Shown: positions 44,772 through 57,707 of the stretch, one piece after another
Position numbering within the stretch: the stretch's first letter is position 1
How the letters are laid out: every line of letters starts with the position of its first letter
Source: Hoeflea prorocentri
GTDB taxonomy: Bacteria > Pseudomonadota > Alphaproteobacteria > Rhizobiales > Rhizobiaceae
NCBI RefSeq assembly: GCF_027944115.1
Contig: NZ_JAPJZI010000001.1
Span: 1,674,001-1,738,000 of the forward strand
Direction of reading: 5' to 3'
Length of the DNA stretch: 64,000 nucleotides
Position numbers and translations under genes: made by a program
Notes under the pieces: generated by a model
Database searches by the model: none
What the model saw: the letters and a program-made list of their open reading frames with translations, nothing else
What the model was told of the DNA's origin: nothing

Positions 44772-45806
44772 CTATTCTTCTTCTTTTTCCTTGGCATGTG
44801 CCCTTGATGTTTCGACCAATCTGTCGAGGGCTGCCTTTGCCGCGCCGCTGTCAATTGTGTCGGCTGCAATCGCAAGACCCTCGGACATGTCTTCGGCTTT
44901 TCCACCAATGACCAGAGATGCCGCGGTGTTGAGCATGACGATGTCCCGATAGGGACCTTTTTTGCCCTCAAGCACCTCAATGAGTGCGCGGGCGTTGTGC
45001 TGTGCGTCTCCGCCTTTCAACTTGTCCATCGTCACACGTTCGAGGCCGAGCTCTTCGGGAGTGATTTCGAATTCACGGATCTGGCCGTTTTCGAGTGCAA
45101 CGATCTGAGTGACACCGGTTGTCGTCATCTCATCAAGGCCGTCGCCATGCACCACCCAGATGGTTTCGGACCCCAGATCACGCATCACCTCGGCAAGGGG
45201 CCGCAGCCAGCGCGGATCGAAGACGCCGAGCAGTTGTTTCTTTACGCCGGCCGGGTTGGACAGCGGCCCAAGCAGGTTGAAAATCGTCCGTGTTCCAAGT
45301 TCGACCCTTGCCGGGCCGACATGGCGCATCGCCGAATGGTGAGCGGGCGCGAACATGAAACCGATACCGGCATCGTTGATGCAGGCTTCAATTCCACCCG
45401 GTTTGAGGTCGAGTTCAACACCCAGTGCCACAAGGGAATCGGCGGCGCCGGATTTCGAGGTCAGCGCCCGGTTGCCGTGTTTGGCGACCGTCAGGCCGGC
45501 ACCGGCGGCAACAAGGGCGGTGCATGTTGACACATTATAAGAGCCGGAGGCATCTCCCCCCGTTCCGACGATGTCGATGGCATGGTCCGGCGCATCCACA
45601 CACAACATCTTGTCGCGCATGATCGAAACGGCGCCGGTGATCTCGGCGACGCTTTCGCCGCGCATGCGCAGCGCCATCAAAAAGCCGCCGATTTGCGCAG
45701 CTGTCGCTTCCCCCGACATCATGATGCCGAAGGCTTCTTCGGCCTCCTGCCGGGTGAGATGGCGGCCGCTGGCCGCAATTGCAATGTAGTCCTTGAGTTC
45801 GCTCAT
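44772..45806 (-). CDS. trpD: Anthranilate phosphoribosyltransferase TrpD
   Basis: 344 residues. Motifs [17 protein letters not shown] (PRPP binding), [17 protein letters not shown] and the second [14 protein letters not shown]. Second step of tryptophan synthesis. Start at 45806, 24 bp after the ppiD stop. Confidence 0.96.
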   Translation of the reverse strand: MSELKDYIAIAASGRHLTRQEAEEAFGIMMSGEATAAQIGGFLMALRMRGESVAEITGAVSIMRDKMLCVDAPDHAIDIVGTGGDASGSYNVSTCTALVAAGAGLTVAKHGNRALTSKSGAADSLVALGVELDLKPGGIEACINDAGIGFMFAPAHHSAMRHVGPARVELGTRTIFNLLGPLSNPAGVKKQLLGVFDPRWLRPLAEVMRDLGSETIWVVHGDGLDEMTTTGVTQIVALENGQIREFEITPEELGLERVTMDKLKGGDAQHNARALIEVLEGKKGPYRDIVMLNTAASLVIGGKAEDMSEGLAIAADTIDSGAAKAALDRLVETSRAHAKEKEEE

Positions 45807-45830
45807 ATACCTGTCTCCGCGCCGGCCTAC

Positions 45831-47723
45831 CTAGTGGCCGGGCGACAAAGCCAACTCAGCGGCGGCCGGATTGTAGGAGACGCCGAATTCCGACTGCATC
45901 TGAGCGATGGCCTGGGTGAGCATGTCGTCGCCCATGCGCGCGGAAACCGCCTCGGTGAGCTGATCGGCAAGCTGCGCGGAACCAGCGGTCGGTTTTGTGA
46001 CGGATGAGACCTTCAACAGGATTTTGGATGCTCCGCCGGCGTCGTCCGCCACAGCCACCAACCCATCCGGCCCGCCAAAGGCGGCGGCGACGGCTACCGG
46101 TCCGAGCACAGCGTCTTCGTCACTGCGTTTGAATTCGTATTTCGTGTTCGTTACCAGTCCGCGATCGGCTGCGACCGCCGTAATCTCTTCACCATCCTCA
46201 ACGCGTTTTTGCAGTTGCGTTGCCAGTTCTCCCAGCGCCAGCCCGGTTTGCTCGCGCTTCCAGTCCTCGATCACGCGATCACGCACCTCATCAAGCGAAC
46301 GGTCGCGTGCCGGCATCACATCCTGGACTTCGAACCAGAGGTATCCATCCGTTCCAAGGTTCAACGGTGCGACTTCAACACCGATTTCCGTGTCGAAAGC
46401 CTGCGCCAACAGGTCGCGCGATTCGGGCAGGTCGCGAAGAACCGTACCGTCGGGTGTGCGCGCCGAGCGGTCGACCGCATCGACGACGACCGGCGTCAGC
46501 CTTTGTTTCCTGGCGGCTTCCTGCATCGTGTCGCCACCGGCGCGCAAGTCCTCGTAGGCGTTATGGACATCAAACAGGATGGCTTCGGCTTCTCCAAGCG
46601 CCAGGTCGTTGCGAATATCTTCCTTGACGTCATCAAAGCTGCGTGTTGCTTCCGGTGTGATCTTAGTCACCCTGATGATGACCGGGCCGAAAGCGCCTTC
46701 CACAACACCGCTGGTGCCGCCTTCTTCGCTGATGGAAAAGGCGGCTTCGGCGATTGACTGGTCCGGAACCGTGTCACGTTCAAACGTGCCGAGCGTAATG
46801 TCGCCTGACGTGGTGCCCTGTTCCTGGACGATTTCCTCGAATGATCCGCCAGCAGCAATGGCGTCTGCTGCAGCTTTTGCGGCATCGCCATCCGGAAAGG
46901 ACAGTTGCTGGATGGTGCGCGTCTCTGGCGTGCGGAAGCGATCGATATATGTCTGGTAGTCGGACCGCACGGTGTCATCGCTGATCGTTGTAGGATCGGC
47001 AATATCGGTTGCCCGAAGGGTCACATAGGCAATTTTGCGATATTCCGGCGCGCGGTAAGCCGCCTTGTTTTCCTCAAAGTAGTTTTGGATCTGCTCCTGT
47101 GTCGGCTCCGCGATGGCGTCAACCGCATCCGAGTTCAGGAGAATGTAGTCGATGGTCCGGGTCTCGTTGTCGTACTGGCTGATCGCTCGCAGCAGCGTTG
47201 ACGGAGCCTCGTACCCATCTGAAATCGCCTCGACAATCTGCGAGCGAATGGCAGCGTTCTCCTGGCTAACGATATAGTCTTCTTCCGTCATGCCGACATT
47301 GCGCAGCAGCGCAGCGAAGGTTGTCCGGTCGAACCGGCCGTCAATGCCCTGAAACGCCGGATCTTCGGCAATGAGGTTGGCCAGGCGGTCCTTGGAAAGG
47401 CCGAGATTCATGCGGCGCGACTGTTCGTCGAGCGCCGCGTTCATGGCAACCTGAACCAGAATCTGGTTTTCAAGACCCATTGAGCGGGCCTGCTCGGTTG
47501 TCAGGCGTGTACCGAATTGGCGCGACAGCGCGGCAAGCTGGCGGTCATAGGCCAGGCGGAAATCGAGCGGTGTGACGCGCGTCTCGCCAACGGTCACAAC
47601 CGACCCTCCCGTGCCCTGGAAAACCGTTCCACTGATACCCCAGACACCGAAGGACAAAACGAGTATCATCAGAAAAGCTTTGACCACCCAGGATTTGGCG
47701 CTGTTGCGAAGTGAGTCGAGCAT
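45831..47723 (-). CDS. ppiD: Periplasmic folding factor, PpiD/SurA-type peptidyl-prolyl isomerase
   Basis: 630 residues. One N-terminal membrane helix (residues ~14-34, VKAFLMILVLSFGVWGISGT), SurA_N-like region (RVTPLDFRLAYDRQLAALSR) and a central parvulin-type domain (about 240-370, with TPETRTIQQLSFPDGDAAKA, EEGGTSGVVEGAFGPVIIRV). The PPIase domain lacks some consensus residues, as in PpiD. It would help outer-membrane or periplasmic proteins fold. Divergent from tpiA across 254 bp; followed on the same strand by trpD. Confidence 0.92.
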   Translation of the reverse strand: MLDSLRNSAKSWVVKAFLMILVLSFGVWGISGTVFQGTGGSVVTVGETRVTPLDFRLAYDRQLAALSRQFGTRLTTEQARSMGLENQILVQVAMNAALDEQSRRMNLGLSKDRLANLIAEDPAFQGIDGRFDRTTFAALLRNVGMTEEDYIVSQENAAIRSQIVEAISDGYEAPSTLLRAISQYDNETRTIDYILLNSDAVDAIAEPTQEQIQNYFEENKAAYRAPEYRKIAYVTLRATDIADPTTISDDTVRSDYQTYIDRFRTPETRTIQQLSFPDGDAAKAAADAIAAGGSFEEIVQEQGTTSGDITLGTFERDTVPDQSIAEAAFSISEEGGTSGVVEGAFGPVIIRVTKITPEATRSFDDVKEDIRNDLALGEAEAILFDVHNAYEDLRAGGDTMQEAARKQRLTPVVVDAVDRSARTPDGTVLRDLPESRDLLAQAFDTEIGVEVAPLNLGTDGYLWFEVQDVMPARDRSLDEVRDRVIEDWKREQTGLALGELATQLQKRVEDGEEITAVAADRGLVTNTKYEFKRSDEDAVLGPVAVAAAFGGPDGLVAVADDAGGASKILLKVSSVTKPTAGSAQLADQLTEAVSARMGDDMLTQAIAQMQSEFGVSYNPAAAELALSPGH

Positions 47724-47977
47724 GAAAACTCCGTGTTTTCGAAGCGCACGGTGGCAGCGTTCGATATCATTTGATAGTGCGGGGTGTTTTACGCATCCAT
47801 TGCGTCAGCCGCAAGGCGCAAAAGAAGCCGGAAATGCGCAATTTGGCGTGATCTTACGGCAGGTGCGCAATTGATTTATTTTCAAGATTTGATAGGTCCA
47901 GCGCAAACATAACGGTCCATGGTCGCCGCAGCGCCTGACGCGCTCATGGCAGGCCGTTTGATCTGCGGGAGATACCA

Positions 47978-48739
47978 ATGACGCCTGACATCAAACCCCT
48001 GGTCGCCGGGAACTGGAAAATGAACGGCACGCGCGACTGGCTCTCCGAGATCACAACGGTTGCAGGTTCACTGGATGCGGACCTGCGTGAAACAATGGAC
48101 ACCTTGATCTGCCCGCCCGCTACTTTGATCTATCTTGCGGCCGCTGCTGTTCAGGATACCGGGCTGACCATCGGTGCCCAGGACTGTCACATGGCGCAAT
48201 CGGGTGCGCATACCGGCGATATTTCAGCGGCGATGCTGGCAGATGCAGCGGCAACGCATGTCATCGTCGGACATTCGGAAAGGCGGACCGATCACGGCGA
48301 GACCAGTGATACGGTCAAACAGAAGGCAGAGGCGGTGCATGAGCAAGGCCTCATTGCCATCGTGTGTGTCGGGGAGACCAAACAGGAAAGGGACGAGGGG
48401 CGGACGCTTGACGTCATCAAGGATCAGCTTGCCCATTCCGTTCCGGACAACTCCACATCGGCCAACACGGTTATTGCCTACGAGCCGGTATGGGCGATCG
48501 GCACCGGAGTGACGCCGACAGTCTCTGATGTGGAGGAGGCGCATGCTTTCATGCGGCGTCTGCTGGAAGATCGTTTCGCCGGCGAGGGAGCGCTCATGAA
48601 GCTGCTTTATGGCGGGTCCGTGAAACCATCAAATGCCTCAGAATTGATGGCTGTTCGCAATGTGGATGGTGCGCTTGTCGGCGGCGCAAGCTTGAAAGCT
48701 GCGGACTTTCTCGCCATCTGTGAGTCATACAGGTCGTAA
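47978..48739 (+). CDS. tpiA: Triose-phosphate isomerase
   Basis: 253 residues. [12 protein letters not shown] (Lys), VIVGHSERR (catalytic His), [15 protein letters not shown] (catalytic Glu) and [15 protein letters not shown] (phosphate loop). Interconverts DHAP and G3P. 123 bp before secG. Confidence 0.97.
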   Translation: MTPDIKPLVAGNWKMNGTRDWLSEITTVAGSLDADLRETMDTLICPPATLIYLAAAAVQDTGLTIGAQDCHMAQSGAHTGDISAAMLADAAATHVIVGHSERRTDHGETSDTVKQKAEAVHEQGLIAIVCVGETKQERDEGRTLDVIKDQLAHSVPDNSTSANTVIAYEPVWAIGTGVTPTVSDVEEAHAFMRRLLEDRFAGEGALMKLLYGGSVKPSNASELMAVRNVDGALVGGASLKAADFLAICESYRS

Positions 48740-48862
48740 AATGACTGTTACGGCGTAACAAATGCCGCATTCAAAACGGCGTTATGGGGTTGGAAAGACC
48801 GCCTGCGTCGTGTAAACAGCCGCGAATTTTGCTAATTGCCCAAGTGGCAGGAAATGTGATCC

Positions 48863-49267
48863 ATGCAAACGGTCTTAATCGTTATTCACCTCATGATCGT
48901 GGTTGCGCTAGTCGGTGTCGTGCTGCTGCAACGCTCGGAGGGCGGCGCCCTCGGTATCGGCGGCGGCTCCGGCGGCGGCGGGTTGATGTCAGCAAGGGGT
49001 GCGGCTGATGCCCTGACGCGGACAACCGGTATCCTTGCCGCAGCCTTTTTCGCGACGTCGATCGCATTGGGCATCTATGCCCGCTACGAAGCGCAACCGA
49101 CAGACATTCTCGACAGGATTGAACAGACAGCGCCGAGTGGCGGCCAGTCCGTGCTCGATCAGATCGGTGGTGCGCCAAGCTCGTCCGGCGATGACAGCGG
49201 GTCTGCCGACATACCGGGCCCGACTTCATCCGGAAGCGGTGACAGCCAGATCCCGACGGGACAGTAG
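48863..49267 (+). CDS. secG: Preprotein translocase subunit SecG
   Basis: 134 residues; two membrane helices (VLIVIHLMIVVALVGVVLLQ, then GILAAAFFATSIALGIYA) joined by the Gly-rich conserved QRSEGGALGIGGGSGGGG, and a polar, S/G-rich C-terminus. Part of SecYEG. A strong terminator follows. Confidence 0.94.
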   Translation: MQTVLIVIHLMIVVALVGVVLLQRSEGGALGIGGGSGGGGLMSARGAADALTRTTGILAAAFFATSIALGIYARYEAQPTDILDRIEQTAPSGGQSVLDQIGGAPSSSGDDSGSADIPGPTSSGSGDSQIPTGQ

Positions 49268-49285
49268 AGCGGATTATACGAGTTG

Positions 49286-49316
49286 AACCGGCGGCATGAG
49301 GATGCCGCCGGTTTTT
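49286..49316 (+). terminator. Intrinsic terminator of secG
   Basis: A 12-bp stem AACCGGCGGCAT (49286-49297) / ATGCCGCCGGTT (49302-49313), 4-nt loop GAGG, with T-rich tail to 49316. Confidence 0.88.
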
Positions 49317-49426
49317 AACGTGCGGTCCTGCAAGCCACGAACGTAACGTTGCATGGACGCACATTTATGTCGAAAAGTGCATCGGCCGGCTTTTTGGGGC
49401 TGGTGGAATCAGTTTCAAAGCGGTAA

Positions 49427-51067
<1,641 letters not shown>

Positions 51068-51436
51068 GCGGCTACCCTGTGCTGGGGTTGTCTGCTGCCG
51101 GTCCGCTCCAAAGCGTATGCGGATGACGTGACAACCCCAACAGAAAACCATCGAATGTAGTCAGAAAGCCTTTGCCCCCGGCCTATTGATCTCCAAACGA
51201 GCGGACGGTCCTGTCATTTCGAATGTGCCGGGCGGATATCCAGGAACATCCTAGTGCTGTGAAGCGGAAGCACAATTGCGATGGCACAACCCGCAGAACA
51301 ACGCATATGCTGCTTACTATCTGCTCCTCTGCGGCAAACAATCGTGTAAGACATTATCAGCATAGCGCATTTGCTACAATGAATATGAATATTTCTCAGA
51401 TTTGATTTTTGTTAATTTGGAGTGGCCTGTAATCAA
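51068..51436. other. Non-coding interval after pyrG
   Basis: 369 bp before the TetR-family gene. It holds an imperfect hairpin: TGGGGTTGTC (51083-51092) with GACAACCCCA (51130-51139), enclosing an inner TCCGC/GCGGA stem. It has no U-tract. The right 100 bp are AT-rich. No gene recognised. Confidence 0.45.
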
Positions 51437-52060
51437 ATGAATGATGACGTACGGCGCAAACCCAGGCAGAAGCGCTCCCGGGAAAAAGTTGATAAGATTC
51501 TTGATGCCGTTGAAACTTTGGTGACGCAGCAAAGCCTGGAAGCTTTGACGACCACACAAGTCGCGGAGCACACAGGATATGCGGTCGGGACGATCTACCA
51601 GTATTTCGGCAACCGGACTGAATTGCTGATTGCCGCAGAAGAGCGGCTGTTTGAGCGGCTGGCTCAGCATCTTGCAAAGGAAGTGTTCGCAGTCCTGTCG
51701 GATCCCGTAGACAACGCCATTGAAAAGCTGATCGGCATTTATATTGACAGTGCGAAAGCGCAACCCGGCTATCTGCAACTGCTTAAGTTTTCGTCGGTCA
51801 ACAAGCCGCCAGGTATCAATGAAGCGACGGTTGACGAGTTCACCGGCGATCTGATTGCCGCGATTATTCGCTCGGAGGCACCCGATATCGGTGACGGGGA
51901 CCTGGAGGTGGCGCGCAAAACGGCCGTCGGCATCATGGCGCCGCTCACCGACCGTATCCTGCTTGAAAAGAACCCCGTCATACAGACGAAGCTGCAAGCC
52001 GAAATGGTGGCCCTTTGCGAATCCATCATTATGCGGGCGATAGAAGCAGGAAAGCAGTGA
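51437..52060 (+). CDS. TetR-family transcriptional regulator
   Basis: 207 residues. TetR helix-turn-helix (KILDAVETLVTQQSLEALTT, HTGYAVGTIYQYFGNRTELL). Start is uncertain: ATG at 51437 or an in-frame GTG at 51422. Convergent with korB, 20 bp apart at the stops; target genes unknown, neither operator nor substrate can be seen. Confidence 0.85.
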   Translation: MNDDVRRKPRQKRSREKVDKILDAVETLVTQQSLEALTTTQVAEHTGYAVGTIYQYFGNRTELLIAAEERLFERLAQHLAKEVFAVLSDPVDNAIEKLIGIYIDSAKAQPGYLQLLKFSSVNKPPGINEATVDEFTGDLIAAIIRSEAPDIGDGDLEVARKTAVGIMAPLTDRILLEKNPVIQTKLQAEMVALCESIIMRAIEAGKQ

Positions 52061-52080
52061 CCAATTCTTGCTGGCGGCCG

Positions 52081-53082
52081 CTACTCGTTCTTGCCGACCT
52101 GCCAGCTGAAGCCGCCGCGTAACACGTCTTCCAGCGAGCGTTTTCCGGTACTGACCGGATGGCCCGTATAGACCGGAGCCGGATTGTCGTAAAGCACGCC
52201 GGTTGCTACCGGGTTGTCCGGGTTTGCGAAGCGGGCCAGCGCTGAAGCGAGATTGTAATTGGCCGGGTCGTGCATAAGAATATCTGCCTCGCCGGACGAC
52301 GCATCAACCGTTTTCAACCCAAGAGACGACGGATCGAAAGCGATGCCGCGTGACTTGTCCTTCCCGAAGAGGAGCGGAGCGCCACTTTCAAGTTGAATTT
52401 GATGGTCCGCGATATTGCTCTTGGCCGTGAAGTCTTCGAACACATCTTCATTGAACACGATGCAGTTCTGATAAATTTCGACAAAAGATGCGCCTTTGTG
52501 ATGGTAGGCGGCTTTGAGCACTTCGGTAAGCTGTTTGATCTGTGTGTCGACACCACGGGCAACAAACCGCGCACCGCAGCCGAGCGCAAAACCGGCCGGA
52601 TCGACCGGGCTGTCGACGCTGCCGCCGGGAGACGATGGTGAGCGTGTCGCCTGATGCGATGTCGGGGAATATTGGCCCTTGGTCAGGCCGTAGGTCTCGT
52701 TGTTGAAGAGCAGGATCTGGCAATTCAGATTACGGCGCAGGATGTGAAGCAGGTGATTGCCGCCGATCGACAGACCATCGCCGTCTCCGGTGATGATCCA
52801 CACATCAAGGTCCGGATTGGCCAGGAGCATTCCGGTGGCGACCGCCGGCGCCCGTCCATGAATTGTGTGAAAGCCGTAGGTGTCAATGTAATAGGGAAAC
52901 CGCGACGAGCAGCCTATGCCGGAAACAAAAACCGTGTTTTCCCGCCGCGCGCCTACCTCTGCCAATACTGTTCGCACAGCCTTGAGGATCGCATAATCGC
53001 CGCAGCCAGGGCACCAGCGTACCTCCTGATCGGTGGTAAAATCCGCGGGGGTCAGCTGCGCAGTGTTTACTTGCTCATTCAT
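52081..53082 (-). CDS. korB: 2-oxoacid:ferredoxin oxidoreductase, beta subunit
   Basis: 333 residues, TPP- and Fe-S-binding subunit: EVRWCPGCGDYAILKAV, HGRAPAVATGMLLANPD, ITGDGDGLSIGGNHLLHIL and NNETYGLTKGQYSP. With the alpha subunit it oxidises 2-oxoglutarate (or another 2-oxoacid) to an acyl-CoA with ferredoxin as acceptor. Overlaps the upstream korA by 8 bp. Called kor because of the two-subunit fused gamma-alpha architecture; pyruvate or branched-chain substrates are alternatives. Confidence 0.88.
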   Translation of the reverse strand: MNEQVNTAQLTPADFTTDQEVRWCPGCGDYAILKAVRTVLAEVGARRENTVFVSGIGCSSRFPYYIDTYGFHTIHGRAPAVATGMLLANPDLDVWIITGDGDGLSIGGNHLLHILRRNLNCQILLFNNETYGLTKGQYSPTSHQATRSPSSPGGSVDSPVDPAGFALGCGARFVARGVDTQIKQLTEVLKAAYHHKGASFVEIYQNCIVFNEDVFEDFTAKSNIADHQIQLESGAPLLFGKDKSRGIAFDPSSLGLKTVDASSGEADILMHDPANYNLASALARFANPDNPVATGVLYDNPAPVYTGHPVSTGKRSLEDVLRGGFSWQVGKNE

Positions 53083-54934
53083 CGGTCGCCTCCAGCCTGG
53101 ACATTACCGCTTCCTCGATTTCCTTTACCTGAAAGGGCCTGCCAGTCATCTTGCTGAGTTTTTCCGCATGGGGACAGCCTTCCGCCTTCAGCAAATTGAC
53201 AAGCTGCCCCGAGTTCATTTCCGGCACGAGGATCTGCCTGAACCCCTTGAGCAATTCATTCTGATTGGGGGCGAAGGGCCTGATATGTGTCAGGTGGATG
53301 TGTGAGACACTGAGACCGCGTGCGCGCAGATTGGAGATGGCCCGCGATATCGGGCCATATGTCGAACCCCAGCCGACAACCGCCATCTCACCTTCTGCCT
53401 CACCCTGATCAGGTTTGAGGGGCGGGATCGACTTTGCGATGCCGTCTATCCGGGCCGCGCGAACATCCGTCATTTTCTGGTGATTATCCGGCTCATAGGA
53501 AATGTGGCCCGTCGCATAGTCCTTTTCGATGCCGCCAATACGGTGCTCACAGCCGGGCGTGCCGGGCACGGCCCAGCTGCGGGCCAATGTGTCCGGGTCG
53601 CGATGATAGGGATTGAAGTTCTCGGTATCCGTGTGGTTTTTGACTTCAATCTTTTTGAGACTGTCCATATTGGGCAGTGTCCAGGGGCTCGAGGAATTCG
53701 CCACAAAACCATCGGACAGCAGGATGACCGGCGTCATATAGGTCAACGCAATCCTTGTGGCCTCAATCGCCAGATCAAAACACTCGGCAGGCGTGCCGGC
53801 GGCCAGCACCACCAGAGGGCTCTCGCCGTGTCTGCCATAAAGGGCCTGGTTGAGATCGGATTGCTCTGTTTTAGTGGGCATGCCCGTCGAGGGGCCGGCC
53901 CGCTGCGTATTGACGATGACAAGCGGCAGTTCGGCGGAGACCGCAAGGCTCATCGCCTCCTGCTTGAGCGCAATACCCGGGCCTGAGCTTGACGTCACAC
54001 CGATGCCGCCGGCAAAGGACACACCGATCGCGGCGCAGATCGCGGCAATTTCGTCTTCCGCCTGGAAAGTCCTGACGCCAATATCGGAAAGCTTCGCCAG
54101 CGTGTGCAACAGCGGTGAGGCCGGTGTGATCGGATAAGATGCGAAGACAAGCTGCCGGTCGGACAGCTCAGCGGCCGCGGCCAGTCCCCAGGCCAATGCC
54201 TCGTACCCGGTCACAAAACTGTAGGTGCCTGGCGGTTGATCCATTCTTGCAACGTTTGTAGCGGTTGCTTCCATGGTTTCGCCATAGGCGTGGCCGGCAT
54301 TAAGAGCCGCAACGTTCGCACCGGCAACGTCGGGGTTTGCTGCGAATTTCCGGTTGAGCCACTCGACTGTTGGCGACCGGTCCCTTCCGTAAAGCCAGTA
54401 GACAAGCCCGAGCGCCCAGAAATTCTTGCAACGCATGGAGGCCTTCCGGTTCAGACCGGTATCGGCAACCGCTTCGAGGGTCATTTTGGAGATATCGGGA
54501 TCCAGGAGATGATAATTGTTCAGGCTGCCGTCTTCAAGCGGAGAGGATTCGTATCCGGCTTTTTCGATGTTGCGTTGGGTGAATGATCCGACATCAATCA
54601 GAATGACGCCGCCCTTTTTCAAGGTGTCGAGATTTGTTTTCAGCGCGGCCGGATTAAGCGCCACCAGCATATCGGCTTCGTCACCGATGGTTTTGATCGG
54701 CCTGCCTCCGAAATGGACCTGATAGGCCGATACGCCATAGGTTGTTCCCACGGGAGCCCGCACTTCCGATGGATATTCGGGAAACGTGCCGAGATCATTT
54801 TCCGCCATGGCGCTTGCAAGACCAAGCTGCGATCCGATGACCTGGATGCCGTCGCCGGAATCACCTGCAAGGCGTACGACAACCGTCTCTGCGGTCGCTT
54901 GTTCCTGAAGTTCTTTGTTGCTTGCAATATTCAT
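53075..54934 (-). CDS. korA: 2-oxoacid:acceptor oxidoreductase, fused gamma-alpha subunit
   Basis: About 619 residues. N-terminal gamma-type domain (VVRLAGDSGDGIQVIGSQL, FPEYPSEVRAPVGTTYGVSA) and C-terminal alpha-type pyrimidine-binding domain (FASYPITPASPLLHTLAKL, AEDEIAAICAAIGVSFAGG, TSSSGPGIALKQEAM). ATG at 54934 has GGAT 7 nt upstream; another in-frame ATG is at 54979 with no better site. korAB form one operon. KorAB and the pyruvate dehydrogenase below both serve central carbon flow. Confidence 0.9.
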   Translation of the reverse strand: MNIASNKELQEQATAETVVVRLAGDSGDGIQVIGSQLGLASAMAENDLGTFPEYPSEVRAPVGTTYGVSAYQVHFGGRPIKTIGDEADMLVALNPAALKTNLDTLKKGGVILIDVGSFTQRNIEKAGYESSPLEDGSLNNYHLLDPDISKMTLEAVADTGLNRKASMRCKNFWALGLVYWLYGRDRSPTVEWLNRKFAANPDVAGANVAALNAGHAYGETMEATATNVARMDQPPGTYSFVTGYEALAWGLAAAAELSDRQLVFASYPITPASPLLHTLAKLSDIGVRTFQAEDEIAAICAAIGVSFAGGIGVTSSSGPGIALKQEAMSLAVSAELPLVIVNTQRAGPSTGMPTKTEQSDLNQALYGRHGESPLVVLAAGTPAECFDLAIEATRIALTYMTPVILLSDGFVANSSSPWTLPNMDSLKKIEVKNHTDTENFNPYHRDPDTLARSWAVPGTPGCEHRIGGIEKDYATGHISYEPDNHQKMTDVRAARIDGIAKSIPPLKPDQGEAEGEMAVVGWGSTYGPISRAISNLRARGLSVSHIHLTHIRPFAPNQNELLKGFRQILVPEMNSGQLVNLLKAEGCPHAEKLSKMTGRPFQVKEIEEAVMSRLEATDE

Positions 54935-55126
54935 CGTCGGATCCGATTGCCCGGTAGGAGTGACCGGAATGAAAGCCATTCCGTTTCGACGCGGGTTATA
55001 ACGCAGCGACCCGCATATTTACATTGCCAAATCATCGCAGCATATCCTCGTAATATGCCAGAAAATATCTAGGGCATGCGGGTGCAAATCCAATTCCATG
55101 CTTTGTTTTCGTCCGATAAGGTAGAT

Positions 55127-55138
55127 ATCCGATCGGAT
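55127..55138. promoter_or_regulatory. 12-bp palindrome between korA and VOC gene
   Basis: ATCCGATCGGAT is a perfect palindrome in the 273-bp divergent interval of korA and the VOC-fold gene, 70 bp before the latter. It may be an operator; no regulator is tied to it. Confidence 0.35.
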
Positions 55139-55207
55139 TTGCAACCTGTATTCTTGCCGACATTGCTCAATTGCTGGCGCTAAACGGTTTTTGGAAGGAA
55201 TCTCTCA

Positions 55208-56104
55208 ATGGCTGATTTGAATGGCGACGGGCCACGCCCGGTGGACCATATTGTGCTGCCAACGGCGGATCTTGGCACCGCCCGACAGCGTCTGGATGCC
55301 TTGGGTTTTACCGTGGCCCCAGAAGCGCGCCATCCCTTCGGAACCGCCAATGCCTGCGTTTTTTTGGGCGATGGTACATTCCTCGAGCCGATTGCCGTTG
55401 CTCAGCGGGAGCTTTGCGAACGTTCGGCAATTGACGGAAATGTTTTTGTCGCCCGTGATCAGGCCTATCGGTTTCGACGCGGGGAAGAGGGTTGTTCCGC
55501 TCTTGTCATGGGCACCCAAAATGCCGAGGAAGACCGGCGGCAGTTTGTAAATGCAGGCATCAGCGCCGGCCTGAACCTGGAATTTGCCAGGCCCTTCGAA
55601 ACGCTGGATGGGACGCGTGACGTGGCCGGCTTCGAGCTGGCATTTGCGGCGGACCTTAGAGCACCGGATGTTTTCTTCTTCACTTGCGAACGCAAGAACC
55701 CGTCGGACGTCGACAAATCGGCCCTTGAGACGCACGACAATGGTGTGGTTTCGATCCGGCAAGTGGTGCTGTCGGAGCAGAACCCAAGCGATTTTCAATA
55801 TCTGCTGCAGGAGATCGCCGACCAAAGGGAAGTGAACGCTCATTCTTTCGGTATTGAGTTAGACGCTGGAAATGCAACCGTTCTTGCCCTTAATGGAACC
55901 GGCTTGAAGGCATATTTCGGTGTTGAGGGTGGAACACACGCCAGGGGGTTGCGCATGCGCGGCATTGTTTTCGCGACGGACCGGTTTGATGCTCTGGAAG
56001 ATCGGCTGAAACAAAACGGTATTGCGTTTTCATTTGTCGGCGGCAGGCTGGTGGTTCCCGAGCACAGCGGGCAGGGTGCGTTCTTCGCCTTTGAGGCTGT
56101 CTGA
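55208..56104 (+). CDS. VOC-fold (glyoxalase-like) protein
   Basis: 298 residues, two-module VOC fold: PVDHIVLPTADLGTARQRLD at the start, NACVFLGDGTFLEPIAVA, and a weaker second half (GVVSIRQVVLSEQNPSDFQY, GIVFATDRFDALEDRL). The metal His of DHIV and Glu in FLEP fit a glyoxalase/dioxygenase-like site. Substrate unknown. It precedes eno on the same strand; such a gene near eno is seen in rhizobia, so the link is positional only. Confidence 0.8.
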   Translation: MADLNGDGPRPVDHIVLPTADLGTARQRLDALGFTVAPEARHPFGTANACVFLGDGTFLEPIAVAQRELCERSAIDGNVFVARDQAYRFRRGEEGCSALVMGTQNAEEDRRQFVNAGISAGLNLEFARPFETLDGTRDVAGFELAFAADLRAPDVFFFTCERKNPSDVDKSALETHDNGVVSIRQVVLSEQNPSDFQYLLQEIADQREVNAHSFGIELDAGNATVLALNGTGLKAYFGVEGGTHARGLRMRGIVFATDRFDALEDRLKQNGIAFSFVGGRLVVPEHSGQGAFFAFEAV

Positions 56105-56136
56105 GCGTTTTTCGATTGTGAGCGCATGGCGCTTGA

Positions 56137-57483
<1,347 letters not shown>

Positions 57484-57513
57484 TGTCACCAAGACACTGA
57501 CTGATTATCAAGG

Positions 57514-57536
57514 GCCTCCTTCGGGAGGCTTTTTTT
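57514..57536 (+). terminator. Intrinsic terminator of eno
   Basis: Stem GCCTCC (57514-57519) / GGAGGC (57524-57529), TTCG loop, seven T at 57530-57536. Textbook form. Confidence 0.93.
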
Positions 57537-57599
57537 GAAATCACCTTTTCAAAACCTGTGTTGATCGGTGCGGGGCGGGCGGGTCATAAAGTCGCATTG

Positions 57600-57631
57600 T
57601 TATATTAGTATTTCACAATATACTAATATAA
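57600..57631. promoter_or_regulatory. AT-rich inverted repeat upstream of the TsoY-like gene
   Basis: TTATATTAGTAT (57600-57611) and ATACTAATATAA (57620-57631) are perfectly complementary 12-mers around an 8-nt centre, 76 bp before the next start. This is the form of operators for ArsR-type repressors such as BigR, which control sulfide-responsive genes in alphaproteobacteria. The regulator is not in the window. Confidence 0.6.
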
Positions 57632-57707
57632 AGGCAACAATCATGCCTTAGGCCAACGCTGCGTTGATCGCGGCGGCCAACCGGAAACGCACACACAGGG
57701 GTTTGCA

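Noticed and set aside
51083-51139. Nested inverted repeat after pyrG as a terminator or riboswitch
   Set aside because: Loop is large and there is no U-tract; kept only as a note in the interval entry.
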